From positions 1-53,628 of the forward strand of contig JALNYY010000012.1 in assembly GCA_023229605.1 (NCBI GenBank): a stretch of DNA of 53,628 bases. Direction: 5' to 3'. A program made the translations under genes and the position numbers. Position 1 is the first letter of the stretch. Each line of letters opens with the position of its first letter. This stretch comes from Methylobacter sp. GTDB lineage: Bacteria > Pseudomonadota > Gammaproteobacteria > Methylococcales > Methylomonadaceae. The notes beneath the pieces are model-generated. The model was not told the origin of the DNA. It did not search any database and saw only the letters and a program-made list of their open reading frames with translations. Positions 8,002-15,665 of this stretch are shown here, in pieces.

Positions 8002-9146
8002 TGGCTGAAGCGTTGGATGTCGCAAAAATGGATAAACTGAAAACCAGGGCCAGCTATATCGGCGCGGCGGTTAATGTTTTCCAGACGCTGATTAAAATCG
8101 GTTTCGGCATCCTCGGACAGTCGGCGGCCTTGATTGCGGACGGTATCCATTCTTTATCGGACCTGCTCAGCGATCTTTTGGTGATTATTGCGGTTAAGCT
8201 AGGCAGCCGCGAGGCCGATCACGAACACCCTTACGGTCATCGCCGCTTTGAAACCATAGCGACGGTCATTCTGGGGGCCGGTTTAATCGCTATCGGCGGC
8301 GCTATCGTCTGGTCGGTCATGGAACGCATGGCGCATCCTGAACAATTGCCTGTACCCAACGTATTGTCATTGGGCGTCGCAGCCATTTCAATCCTGGTCA
8401 ACGAGTGGCTCTACCAATACACCAAACGCATCGCCAAAACGACGCGTTCCAAATTACTGCTGGCCAATGCCTGGCATCAGCGTAGTGATGCGCTCTCGTC
8501 GCTGGTGGTTTTATTCGGCATAGGCGCGGTGATGCTGGGTTATCCGTTGGCCGATGCGATTGCCGCCGTTGTCGTAGCGTTGATGGTGGCTAAAATCGGC
8601 TTGAATCTGGTGCTTGAGAGCATCAAGGAACTGGTTGATACCTCATTGCCGCCCGAACTGGTCGCCGAGATCAGGACCGCTATTCATGCCATTGACGGAG
8701 TCGAGGACATCCATTTATTGCGCACCCGGCAAATGGGCGAGGATGCGCTGATTGATGCGCATATCGTCGTCGATCCCCGCATTACCGTCTCGGAAGGGCA
8801 TATGATCGGCGATATCGTCAGGGATGATCTGATCCGGCGTTTTGATGACGTGATGGATGTGCTGGTGCATGTCGATCCTGAAGATGACGAAAGTTTGCAG
8901 GAGCAATCCAGGCCTCTGTCACGCCGCGAAGTGCAGCGGCTGCTGGATCGTTACCTGGTGGACGTTAAGCTGGCTATAGAAGATTTCAGAATCCATTATC
9001 TGGACGGCCAGATTGAAGTGGAAGTGATTTTGCCTTTTGCGATCAGCGGTCAGCCGGAGCAGCTGGAAAAAATAAGAAGGCAATGCAAACTGATGCGCCT
9101 GGAAGTTAAAAAAGTCGATAATGTGTTTGTGTTTTTTAAAGTCTAA
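8001..9146 (+). CDS. Cation diffusion facilitator (CDF) family metal efflux transporter
   Basis: The 381-residue inner membrane protein has the CDF layout. Several transmembrane helices run from about residue 15 to 210, including AALIADGIHSLSDLLSDLLVI, whose D/H positions form the metal site, and the matching HQRSDALSSLVV in a later helix. A cytoplasmic C-terminal domain follows (ELVDTSLPPEL, VEDIHLLRTRQMG). It exports divalent cations (Zn, Fe, Mn, Co or Cd) by proton antiport; the HSLSD/HQRSD motifs suggest zinc or iron type. The C-terminus is longer than FieF, with an extra region after about residue 300 of unknown role. The ATG overlaps the previous stop (TAATG), so it is the third gene of the sulfur-transfer operon. 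Confidence 0.88.
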   Translation: MAEALDVAKMDKLKTRASYIGAAVNVFQTLIKIGFGILGQSAALIADGIHSLSDLLSDLLVIIAVKLGSREADHEHPYGHRRFETIATVILGAGLIAIGGAIVWSVMERMAHPEQLPVPNVLSLGVAAISILVNEWLYQYTKRIAKTTRSKLLLANAWHQRSDALSSLVVLFGIGAVMLGYPLADAIAAVVVALMVAKIGLNLVLESIKELVDTSLPPELVAEIRTAIHAIDGVEDIHLLRTRQMGEDALIDAHIVVDPRITVSEGHMIGDIVRDDLIRRFDDVMDVLVHVDPEDDESLQEQSRPLSRREVQRLLDRYLVDVKLAIEDFRIHYLDGQIEVEVILPFAISGQPEQLEKIRRQCKLMRLEVKKVDNVFVFFKV

Positions 9147-9158
9147 GAAATTCGCTAG

Positions 9159-9261
9159 TTCCCAAGCTCAAGCTTGGGAATTCGGTTTTGGAAGCTCCAG
9201 CTTCCTGTTTCGCGAAGCTGGAGCTTCGCCTTCTGGGTTCCCAATCTGGAGATTGGGAACC
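9159..9261. repeat. Cluster of four short palindromes (repeat element)
   Basis: Four palindromes follow one another: 9159-9180 (TTCCCAAGCT around CA), 9190-9205 (GGAAGCT around CC), 9212-9229 (GCGAAGCT around GG) and 9236-9261 (GGTTCCCAATCT around GG). All share the scheme of a purine/pyrimidine stem with a 2-base centre. The left edge TTCGCTAGTTCCCAAG is shared with the element at 6471. It lies between a CDF gene and argJ and could also terminate transcription, though no U-tract is present. Confidence 0.75.
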
Positions 9262-9280
9262 AGCAAATGAGGCTTAATTT

Positions 9281-10495
9281 ATGGCAGTAGGGCAGTGCAG
9301 TTTTCCGACCATGCACCCGGTAGCAGGCATAACGCTGGGTACGGCGAACGCAGGCATCAAGCAAACCGTCAGGGATGATATTCTGGTCATTCAAATGGTC
9401 GAGCATTCAAGCTGTGCGGCGGTTTTTACCCAAAACGCCTTTTGCGCCGCGCCCGTGCATGTGGCAAAAGCGAATCTGGTCCATAGTCCGCGCTGGTTGC
9501 TGATTAATTCCGGCAACGCCAATGCGGGTACCGGCGAGCAGGGCATGCAGGATGCGTTGGCGACCTGCGCCGATCTTGCCGAAGTTGTAGACGGCCTTGC
9601 GGCGCAAGTGCTGCCTTTTTCAACCGGCGTCATCGGGTCACCGCTGCCGGTGGGCAAAATCAAAGCCGCCTTGCGGGAAGCGGTCAGCAACCTTGATACC
9701 GACAACTGGGACAAGGCGGCCCAGGCGATCATGACCACCGACACTTTCCCGAAAGGCGTATCCAGGGTTATCGAAATCGAAGGTCAATCGGTCGCCATCA
9801 ACGGCATCTCCAAAGGCGCGGGCATGATCCAGCCGAATATGGCGACCATGTTGGGATTTATGGCGACCGATGCGAAAATCGGCCAAGCCCTGTTGCAGAA
9901 TTGTTTGGCGTTGGCCGTTGAGCAATCGTTCAACCGCATCACCGTCGATGGCGACACCTCGACCAACGATGCCTGCGTATTGATGGCCAGCGGCTGCTCA
10001 CTAGCCCCCGAAATTACGCAGGGTAGCGGGAATTACCAAATTTTTGCCGACGCCGTGACGGCTGTTTGCAAACAATTGGCGGAAGCCATCGTCAGGGACG
10101 GGGAGGGCGCAACCAAGCTGATGCGCATCGTGGTCGAGCAGGCTTTGACCGATGAAGAAGCGGTGCGCGTCGGCAAAACCATCGCCCATTCGCCGCTGGT
10201 CAAAACCGCCTTTTTCGCCAGCGACCCGAACTGGGGCCGGATACTGGCGGCGGTGGGCCGCGCCGGCGTCGAGAACATGGTGCTGGAAGACGTGCAGCTG
10301 TATCTGGATGACGTCTGCATCGTCAGAAACGGCGGCAGAGCCGACGATTACACCGAGGAAGCCGGGCAAAAGGTGATGAATCAGGAAGAGATCACCGTCA
10401 TCGTCAAACTGGGGCGCGGCGAGGCCGTACAGGAAGTTTTAACCTGCGATTTGTCTTATGAGTATGTGAAAATCAATGCGGAATACCGGACGTAG
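9281..10495 (+). CDS. argJ: Glutamate N-acetyltransferase / amino-acid acetyltransferase
   Basis: The 404-residue ArgJ moves the acetyl group from N-acetylornithine to glutamate in the cyclic arginine pathway, and may also make N-acetylglutamate from acetyl-CoA. It is synthesised as a precursor that cuts itself before the catalytic threonine; the site is visible as KGAGMIQPNMATMLGF, with Thr189 as the new N-terminus of the beta chain. Other family marks are LINSGNANAGTG, the oxyanion-hole region PFSTGVIG and the C-terminal GRGEAVQEVLTCDLSYEYVKINAEYRT type ending. The length is normal. It is preceded by a palindromic repeat and followed 30 bases later by the Nudix-ThiE fusion. Confidence 0.96.
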   Translation: MAVGQCSFPTMHPVAGITLGTANAGIKQTVRDDILVIQMVEHSSCAAVFTQNAFCAAPVHVAKANLVHSPRWLLINSGNANAGTGEQGMQDALATCADLAEVVDGLAAQVLPFSTGVIGSPLPVGKIKAALREAVSNLDTDNWDKAAQAIMTTDTFPKGVSRVIEIEGQSVAINGISKGAGMIQPNMATMLGFMATDAKIGQALLQNCLALAVEQSFNRITVDGDTSTNDACVLMASGCSLAPEITQGSGNYQIFADAVTAVCKQLAEAIVRDGEGATKLMRIVVEQALTDEEAVRVGKTIAHSPLVKTAFFASDPNWGRILAAVGRAGVENMVLEDVQLYLDDVCIVRNGGRADDYTEEAGQKVMNQEEITVIVKLGRGEAVQEVLTCDLSYEYVKINAEYRT

Positions 10496-10525
10496 ACAAA
10501 AGGTACACGGCGCAAGGCTCAAAAA

Positions 10526-11497
10526 ATGAATCCCCTCCAAGTCGCCGTAGGCGTAGTCAAAAACCCGGAAGGAAAAATTCTGATTTCCCTGCGCCATGCC
10601 GAGTCGCATCAAGGCGGCTTGTGGGAGTTTCCCGGCGGCAAGATCGAAGCATCGGAAACCCCTGTAGAAGCATTGGCCCGCGAACTCAAAGAAGAACTTA
10701 ATATCACCGTGGCTGCCGCCACCCCGCTGATTGTCATCAACCATCAATACCCCGATCTGTCCGTACAATTAAAGGTGTTTCTGGTCGAGCAGTTTTCAGG
10801 CGAGGCTAGAAGCTGCGAAGGCCAACCGTTTAAGTGGGTGATGCCTGCTGAACTGGAACGTTATGCATTTCCCGCCGCCAATCGGCCCATCATCACCGCC
10901 GCCCGGCTGCCGCCGCATTACGCGATTCTGGATGACGCGGATAAGGCTTTGTTGCTGACTAACCTGCAAAAAATATTGAACCGGGGCGTCAAGCTGATCC
11001 AGGCAAGATTGAAAAACCTTTCGCCCGCCGCCGTCGCAGAGTTTATCGAACAGGCTTACCCGTTATGCCGTCAGCAACAGGCCTTGCTGTTAATGAATTC
11101 CGCTGTTGAATATTCAGGCGAAGTGGACGGCATCCATTTGACCAGCCGAGACTTAATGGCCCTTCATTCTCCCTCGGGACAGGCCCTTCGGCTAAGCTCA
11201 GGACAGGCCTTGGTTGCGCGTCCCGCAAACACCCGGTGGCTTGCCGCATCATGTCACAATCTCGAGCAGCTGCAACATGCGCAAAACATAGGCGTGGATT
11301 TTGTCGTGCTGGCCCCGGTGCTGGCAACCCAAACTCACCCGGGAGCGGCATCGCTCGGCTGGGAGCAATTCACCGAACTGGTTGCCAAAGTCAACCTGCC
11401 CGTTTACGCCCTCGGCGGCATGGCAGAGTCCAGCCTGTCCATAGCGCGGCAAAGCGGCGGCCAGGGGATAGCGGCGATTCGGGCTTTTTTGGATTGA
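10526..11497 (+). CDS. Nudix hydrolase (MutT-like) fused to thiamine phosphate synthase-like domain
   Basis: The protein has 323 residues. The N-terminal half is a MutT-type Nudix domain with the box GGKIEASETPVEALARELK followed by EEL, predicted to clean 8-oxo-dGTP from the nucleotide pool. The C-terminal half is a ThiE/TenI-like barrel (ILNRGVKLIQARLKNLSP, VDGIHLTS, WLAASCHN, VLAPVLATQTHPGA, YALGGMA). This fusion is common in gammaproteobacteria. Whether the barrel makes thiamine phosphate is doubtful. An unusual insert, HSPSGQALRLSSGQAL, sits in the barrel after DLMAL; it is encoded by a REP-like repeat that kept the reading frame. ATG 10526 is the natural Nudix N-terminus (MNPLQVAVGVVKN). 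Confidence 0.9.
   Translation: MNPLQVAVGVVKNPEGKILISLRHAESHQGGLWEFPGGKIEASETPVEALARELKEELNITVAAATPLIVINHQYPDLSVQLKVFLVEQFSGEARSCEGQPFKWVMPAELERYAFPAANRPIITAARLPPHYAILDDADKALLLTNLQKILNRGVKLIQARLKNLSPAAVAEFIEQAYPLCRQQQALLLMNSAVEYSGEVDGIHLTSRDLMALHSPSGQALRLSSGQALVARPANTRWLAASCHNLEQLQHAQNIGVDFVVLAPVLATQTHPGAASLGWEQFTELVAKVNLPVYALGGMAESSLSIARQSGGQGIAAIRAFLD
11170..11216. repeat. REP-like repeat inserted in frame within the Nudix-ThiE gene
   Basis: Two near-identical copies of GGGACAGGCC/AGGACAGGCC flank CTTCGGCTAAGCTCAGGAC, the same core as the intergenic repeat at 3460. It codes for SGQAL-RLS-SGQAL without shifting the frame. The exact borders are estimated from where the ThiE-like protein pattern breaks off and resumes (DLMAL ... 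ARPANTRW). Confidence 0.6.
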
Positions 11498-11925
11498 GCT
11501 GAACCAATGGGATCGTTTTACAGTCACTTATTGGCATTTAAAGTAAGCATCGCGGATATATTTCGAAATATTAACGAATCCCCGCTCGCCGGATTCATCT
11601 TGCCGGGATAAATCACAGGATATGCAGGCTGTCTGGAAATCGGATAGCATCAGAATGTTGTTGAACATCAATTTTGAATAACGGGCTTTGTCCAAGCCGC
11701 GTCATTCGCGAAAGACCGGGTCAGTGACTCAAAGCGGAAGGGGGGATATCAACAGCAGAAACCAGCCATAATCAATCACCTACGCGATGAATTCTGTGTT
11801 GCTCTACTTGCCCTGCCGCGCTAGAATGGCGGGCTTCGTTCGGTATTATCTTAAGGGTAGGCGGCCGGGTAAAAAGAAAATTCCGCACCTGTCCACTCGA
11901 TTCATGCGGCAGCTACCTGTGGTTA
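11498..11925. other. Intergenic stretch without a supported gene
   Basis: No protein is recognisable in either direction. A 46-residue minus-strand frame (11528-11668) with one CxxC pair is open but unsupported. A rightward frame from 11787 lacks family features. The stretch probably represents decayed sequence next to the truncated frame at 11926. Confidence 0.4.
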
Positions 11926-12291
11926 ATGAGAAGTTACAACCATTTCATGAATGCAAACATAACAAGATTTGTGGTCTCTTATCCACAGACCAACTGGGAT
12001 TACGCCAAGTTTAGATTAAATCGCATCATTCGCGGTAAGGACAAGTCCAATGATGTCTTTCAAGGTTTTCCTGGCGGCAAAATTGAATTGTTTGAACATA
12101 CCGGTGAATTAGGAGGAATTAAATCTTTAGGCGAAATTTGTCCCATTAAACCGTTTGGAATGCACTACGTTGCGGGAGAAGGATTGTATTTCATTACCGG
12201 TTTGCCTTGCAGCAAAGATAGTGTTGCGTTTTTTGCGCTCAACGCAAGCGTTTCCCGCTCAGCGCATCGTAAATTGCGGTTTCCTGTTTAA
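11926..12291 (+). pseudogene. Truncated open frame of unknown function, running into the 3' end of tsaC
   Basis: The frame is 121 codons. From about residue 9 to 105 it reads like genuine protein (NANITRFVVSYPQTNWDYA, GFPGGKIELFEHTGELGG, GMHYVAGEGLYFITGL), with a balanced composition and a pattern reminiscent of a beta-propeller blade. The last 17 codons run antisense through the end of tsaC, so the natural C-terminus appears lost. I do not recognise the family. Base composition is richer in A+T than the neighbours. It may be a gene remnant left by a rearrangement, or a chance open frame. Confidence 0.35.
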
Positions 12292-12796
12292 GTTCGCCGA
12301 CTTTGCCGTGAACGATAAAAATATCGGAGTCGGCAAAGGTTTTTAGCAGCTTTCTTGATTCTTTTATGGCGGGCCGGGTAGCGGGGTTGGCGCTGGTGGA
12401 AACCAGCGGACTGCCGAATTGGGCGCATAAGTCGCGGGCTATCGGGTGGTTGGTCACTCTGACGGCCAGCGACTGGTGTTCGCCGGTCAGCCATTTCGGC
12501 ACCCAGGGCCGGGCTGGAATAACCCAGGTGACAGGGCCGGGCCAGGTGGGCGTTATGCGGTCGATGACGGTTTGATCCAGAACGAGGTAGGGGCGTAGTT
12601 GTTCCAGGGATGAGGCGATAAGAATCAGGCCTTTTTCTATCGGGCGCTGTTTGATGTCGAGCAGGGCCATCACCGCGTCTTCGTTAAGCGGGTCGCAGCC
12701 TAAGCCGTAGACCGCTTCTGTGGGGTAAGCGATCACAGCGCCGTCTTTGAGATGACGGACGGCGTTTCTTATTTTAAATGAGGAGTGGTAGGGCAT
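12239..12796 (-). CDS. tsaC: Threonylcarbamoyl-AMP synthase (Sua5/YrdC/YwlC family)
   Basis: The 185-residue enzyme makes threonylcarbamoyl-AMP from threonine, bicarbonate and ATP, the first step of the t6A37 modification of ANN-decoding tRNAs. The YrdC signature is clear: KDGAVIAYPTEAVYGLGCDP, IKQRPIEKGLILIAS, the PGPVTWVIP loop, LAVRVTNHP and SPLVSTSANP. The start MPYHSSFKIRNAVRHL matches the normal TsaC N-terminus. An upstream in-frame ATG at 12850 lies inside a palindrome and would add an unrelated 18-residue leader, so it is rejected. The gene runs the same way as topA but is separated from it by a mobile-looking element. The C-terminal codons overlap the remnant frame at 11926-12291. 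Confidence 0.92.
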   Translation of the reverse strand: MPYHSSFKIRNAVRHLKDGAVIAYPTEAVYGLGCDPLNEDAVMALLDIKQRPIEKGLILIASSLEQLRPYLVLDQTVIDRITPTWPGPVTWVIPARPWVPKWLTGEHQSLAVRVTNHPIARDLCAQFGSPLVSTSANPATRPAIKESRKLLKTFADSDIFIVHGKVGELKQETAIYDALSGKRLR

Positions 12797-12844
12797 TTTC
12801 GAGTTTGGAGAGCTAAGTTTATAAGTATGGGTATCTATATAACT

Positions 12845-12875
12845 CGTCATTCCGGCAGTCCATGCCGGAATGACG
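12845..12875. repeat. Perfect palindromic hairpin repeat
   Basis: CGTCATTCCGGCA (12845-12857) pairs perfectly with TGCCGGAATGACG (12863-12875) around GTCCA. This type of hairpin is found scattered between genes of many proteobacteria. It lies immediately upstream of tsaC, where it would be transcribed only if the promoter is further up. Confidence 0.75.
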
Positions 12876-12899
12876 GCAGTAATGGCTTGCGTGGAGCTA

Positions 12900-13237
12900 A
12901 ATAAGTTACTGATGTTACGCAGTTAGTCGAGTTTCGAGCGCTTGAACATTAAGGAGTCGCTAGCGCGACACTTGATTGAATCGGGTTGTCGCACCCGAAA
13001 GCGAGTTACTTTCTTTTGCGTCGCCAAAAGAAAGTAACCAAAGAAAAGGCGACCCGATTGCCGCTTATTTCCTGTGCTCCTCGCTTTTATCGAGGGTCAG
13101 CAGAAGGGGCTCCTGCCCCTCTGCTGACGCGCGGCATCCCTGCCGCGCCCCTAACCGGGCTGTTCTCGATAAAAGCTCCGGTGCTCGGCGCGGCAAACGG
13201 GAGAAATACCATCCGTGCGTAACATCAGTAAGTTATT
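12900..13237. mobile_element. 338-bp non-coding element with terminal inverted repeats and a multi-hairpin core
   Basis: The ends are 22-base inverted repeats: 12900-12921 (AATAAGTTACTGATGTTACG onward) and 13216-13237, matching at 21 of 22 positions. Inside are a hairpin at 12982-12997 (CGGGT/ACCCG), a perfect 14-bp hairpin at 13005-13038 (GTTACTTTCTTTTG), and a three-way-junction arrangement. In the junction, stem 13083-13094/13165-13176 (GCTTTTATCGAG) encloses hairpin 13096-13128 (14 bp with one bulge) and hairpin 13129-13148 (GCGCGGCA/TGCCGCGC). The frames in it (for example 12976-13413) read as arginine/serine-rich nonsense and are best seen as by-products. The right end reaches the topA stop codon. 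It fits a non-autonomous MITE-like or REP-derived element; no transposase is linked. Confidence 0.65.
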
Positions 13238-15561
13238 TAAATTCCAGGCTCTTTAGGCCCCTGCACATCCGCCGGGTCGCCTTCATACGGCGTTGCGTAT
13301 TTGCAGTCTTTTTGCGGGCAAACCTTTTCCACGCCGCGCCGTTTGGTTTCTTTGACCGTCAAAATAGGCCACGCGCATTCCGGGCAGCTTTCTTTGATCG
13401 GCGCGTTCCATAATGCGTAATCGCATTTCGGGTATTCCGAGCAGGAATAAAATATCTTGCTGTTCCGGGACTTGCGCTTGAGGATGTTGCCTTTCTTGCA
13501 TTGCGGGCACTCGACGCCGGTGTCTGTCGGTTTTTCCAACGGCTCGATATGTTTGCATTTGGGATAAGCGCTGCAACCGATAAATTTGCCGTAGCGTCCG
13601 GTCTTGATGACCAAAGGCGATTCGCATTTGGGGCAGACTCGGCCTTCCACGACTTCGGGTTCATCGCCGGCGCCGCCGTCATCGTTCAGGTTCCGGGTAT
13701 ACGAGCACTCGGGATAGTTGGTGCAGCCGATAAACCGGCCGTTCCTTCCCAGGCGAATGGACAGCGGGCTGCCGCAATCGGGGCATTTTTCGTCGATGGC
13801 TTCCTGGGTGACATCCTTGCGCTGGACGCTTTCTTCTTTTTCCTGAATCAGCGTGGTGAACGGCGTCCAGAAATCGCGCATCAACGGAATCCAGTCTTTT
13901 TCCCCCCGCGAAACCGCATCCAGTTCGTCTTCCAGGTTGGCGGTAAAATCGTAATCGACGTATTTGGTGAAATGTTCGGTCAGGAATTTGTTGACGATAC
14001 GGCCGACATCGGTCGGGTAGAAGCGTTTGCCGTCCAGCGTGACGTATTCGCGGTTTTGCAGAGTCGAAATAATCGACGCATAGGTCGACGGCCTGCCGAT
14101 ACCGTGTTCTTCAAGGGACTTTACCAAACTGGCTTCGCCGTAGCGCGGCGGCGGCTCGGTGAAGTGCTGTGCGGCATTGATGTCGCCCAGCTGGACGGGG
14201 CGGCCTTCTTCCATCGGCGGCAGGAAGCTTTCCTTGTCGTCGCTTTCTTTGCTGTCGTCTTTTCCTTCCAGATACGCGGCCATGAAGCCGGGCGAGGCTA
14301 TCGTGGAGCCGGTTGCCCGGAATACGTGCTTGCCGTCGCCGCAGGTCAAATCGACGGCGACCAAATTCAGCGTGGCGTGAATCATCTGGCAGGCTATGGT
14401 GCGCTTCCAGATCAGCTCATAAAGCTTGAACTGCTCAATGCTCAAGTGGTCTTTCAGCTGGCTGGGCAAATACCGGGGATAGGTCGGGCGTATCGCTTCG
14501 TGCGCTTCTTGGGCGTTTTTCGACTTGGTCTTGAAGACTCTCGGCTCTTTGGGCACATTTTCAGCGCCGTAGTTTTCTGCAATCAGCGCGCGGATTTCTT
14601 CGACGGCGTCTACCGACAGGTTGACCGAGTCGGTACGCATGTAGGTGATTAGACCTGCGGTTTCGCCGCCTATGTCGATGCCTTCATAAAGCTGCTGGGC
14701 GACGATCATCGTGCGCTTGGTGGTAAAACCCAGTTTGCGCGAGGCTTCCTGTTGCAGCGTCGAGGTGATGAACGGCGGGGCCGGGTTGCGCTTTTGCTGT
14801 TTCTTTTCCAGCTTGGCGACCATTAATTGGCCGTCGGCGGCATCCAGCAAGGTTTGCCTGGTTTTTTCCGCCAGCGCTTCATCGGTAATGCTGAATTGGC
14901 TGACTTTTTCGCCGTCAAACTGGGTCAGTTTGGCTTTGAAGGCTTGATCCTGCGCGGTCAAGGCCGCATCAATCGTCCAATATTCGCGGGTTTTGAAGGC
15001 CTCGATTTCCAGTTCGCGCTCGACGATCATGCGCAGGGCCGGGCTTTGTACGCGGCCAGCAGACAATCCTCGGCGGATTTTTTTCCATAACAGCGGCGAC
15101 AGGTTAAAGCCGACCAGATAATCCAAAGCGCGGCGCGCCTGTTGGGCGTTGACCAGGTTGACGGCTATTTGCTCCGGGTTGGCAATGGCTTCAGTGACGG
15201 CTTTTTTGGTGATTTCATGGAATACGACCCTATGCACCGGCTTGTCTTTGAGCAGCTTTTTTTCTTTCAGCAGTTCAAGCAAATGCCAGGAAATGGCTTC
15301 CCCTTCTCTATCAGGGTCAGTCGCCAAATATAAGGTGTCTGCGGTCTTAAGGGCTTTGGCGATAGCTTGCACATGTTTTTGGTTGCGGTCGATGACTTCG
15401 TATTTCATCGCGAAGTCGTTGTTCGGGTCGACTGCGCCTTCTTTGGGGATCAGGTCGCGTACGTGTCCGTACGAGGCCAAAACCTGAAAGTCCTTGCCCA
15501 AATATTTTTCGATGGTTTTGGCTTTTGCGGGTGATTCTACAATGACGAGGTTCTTACTCAT
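13237..15561 (-). CDS. topA: DNA topoisomerase I (type IA)
   Basis: The 774-residue enzyme relaxes negative supercoils behind transcription. It has the TOPRIM domain at the N-terminus (KNLVIVESPAKAKTIEKYLG; DPDREGEAISWHL). The catalytic Tyr307 lies in GLITYMRTDSVNLS. The hinge/clamp region includes EEHGIGRPSTYASIISTLQ. The C-terminus has a series of four-cysteine zinc ribbons (CPDCGSPL, CPKCESPL, CPQCKKGN) and a final CPECAWP...CPQKDCKYA pair. The length is slightly shorter than in E. coli, as usual for this lineage. It is the last gene of the leftward LysM-dprA-smg-topA group. Its stop codon lies within the right terminal repeat of the 338-bp element, so the last residues may have been affected by that insertion. 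Confidence 0.97.
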   Translation of the reverse strand: MSKNLVIVESPAKAKTIEKYLGKDFQVLASYGHVRDLIPKEGAVDPNNDFAMKYEVIDRNQKHVQAIAKALKTADTLYLATDPDREGEAISWHLLELLKEKKLLKDKPVHRVVFHEITKKAVTEAIANPEQIAVNLVNAQQARRALDYLVGFNLSPLLWKKIRRGLSAGRVQSPALRMIVERELEIEAFKTREYWTIDAALTAQDQAFKAKLTQFDGEKVSQFSITDEALAEKTRQTLLDAADGQLMVAKLEKKQQKRNPAPPFITSTLQQEASRKLGFTTKRTMIVAQQLYEGIDIGGETAGLITYMRTDSVNLSVDAVEEIRALIAENYGAENVPKEPRVFKTKSKNAQEAHEAIRPTYPRYLPSQLKDHLSIEQFKLYELIWKRTIACQMIHATLNLVAVDLTCGDGKHVFRATGSTIASPGFMAAYLEGKDDSKESDDKESFLPPMEEGRPVQLGDINAAQHFTEPPPRYGEASLVKSLEEHGIGRPSTYASIISTLQNREYVTLDGKRFYPTDVGRIVNKFLTEHFTKYVDYDFTANLEDELDAVSRGEKDWIPLMRDFWTPFTTLIQEKEESVQRKDVTQEAIDEKCPDCGSPLSIRLGRNGRFIGCTNYPECSYTRNLNDDGGAGDEPEVVEGRVCPKCESPLVIKTGRYGKFIGCSAYPKCKHIEPLEKPTDTGVECPQCKKGNILKRKSRNSKIFYSCSEYPKCDYALWNAPIKESCPECAWPILTVKETKRRGVEKVCPQKDCKYATPYEGDPADVQGPKEPGI

Positions 15562-15576
15562 TTATTCAAAAAGGGT

Positions 15577-15656
15577 GAAAGGCGAAGGGCTAAAGACGAA
15601 GGGCGAAGGGCGAAGGGCGAAAGTGTACGTTTTTTGCCTTTAGCCCTTCGCCTTTC
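15577..15656. repeat. 19-bp perfect inverted repeat with tandem heptamers in the loop
   Basis: GAAAGGCGAAGGGCTAAAG (15577-15595) pairs perfectly with its complement at 15638-15656. The loop holds about three tandem GAAGGGC units and a run of six T. It lies between smg and topA, both read leftward, and could end or attenuate transcription between them. Confidence 0.7.
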
Positions 15657-15665
15657 GCCTATTTT

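Noticed and set aside
11528..11668. 46-residue minus-strand frame with a CxxC (ISCDLSRQDESGERGFVNIS)
   Set aside because: It looks weakly protein-like but is short, lacks a ribosome binding site and matches no family I know.
12797..12850. Longer tsaC start at 12850
   Set aside because: The ATG lies in the loop-stem of a perfect palindrome and the 18 added residues have no counterpart in the family.
12976..13413. Open frames of 78-145 codons in both rightward frames
   Set aside because: They lie in the structured repeat element and antisense to topA. The amino acid content (arginine, serine, alanine runs) is typical of repeat-derived spurious proteins.
13501..14652. 383-codon rightward frame
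   Set aside because: It is fully antisense to topA, whose motifs and zinc ribbons are intact. High GC third positions on the real strand create the long antisense frame.
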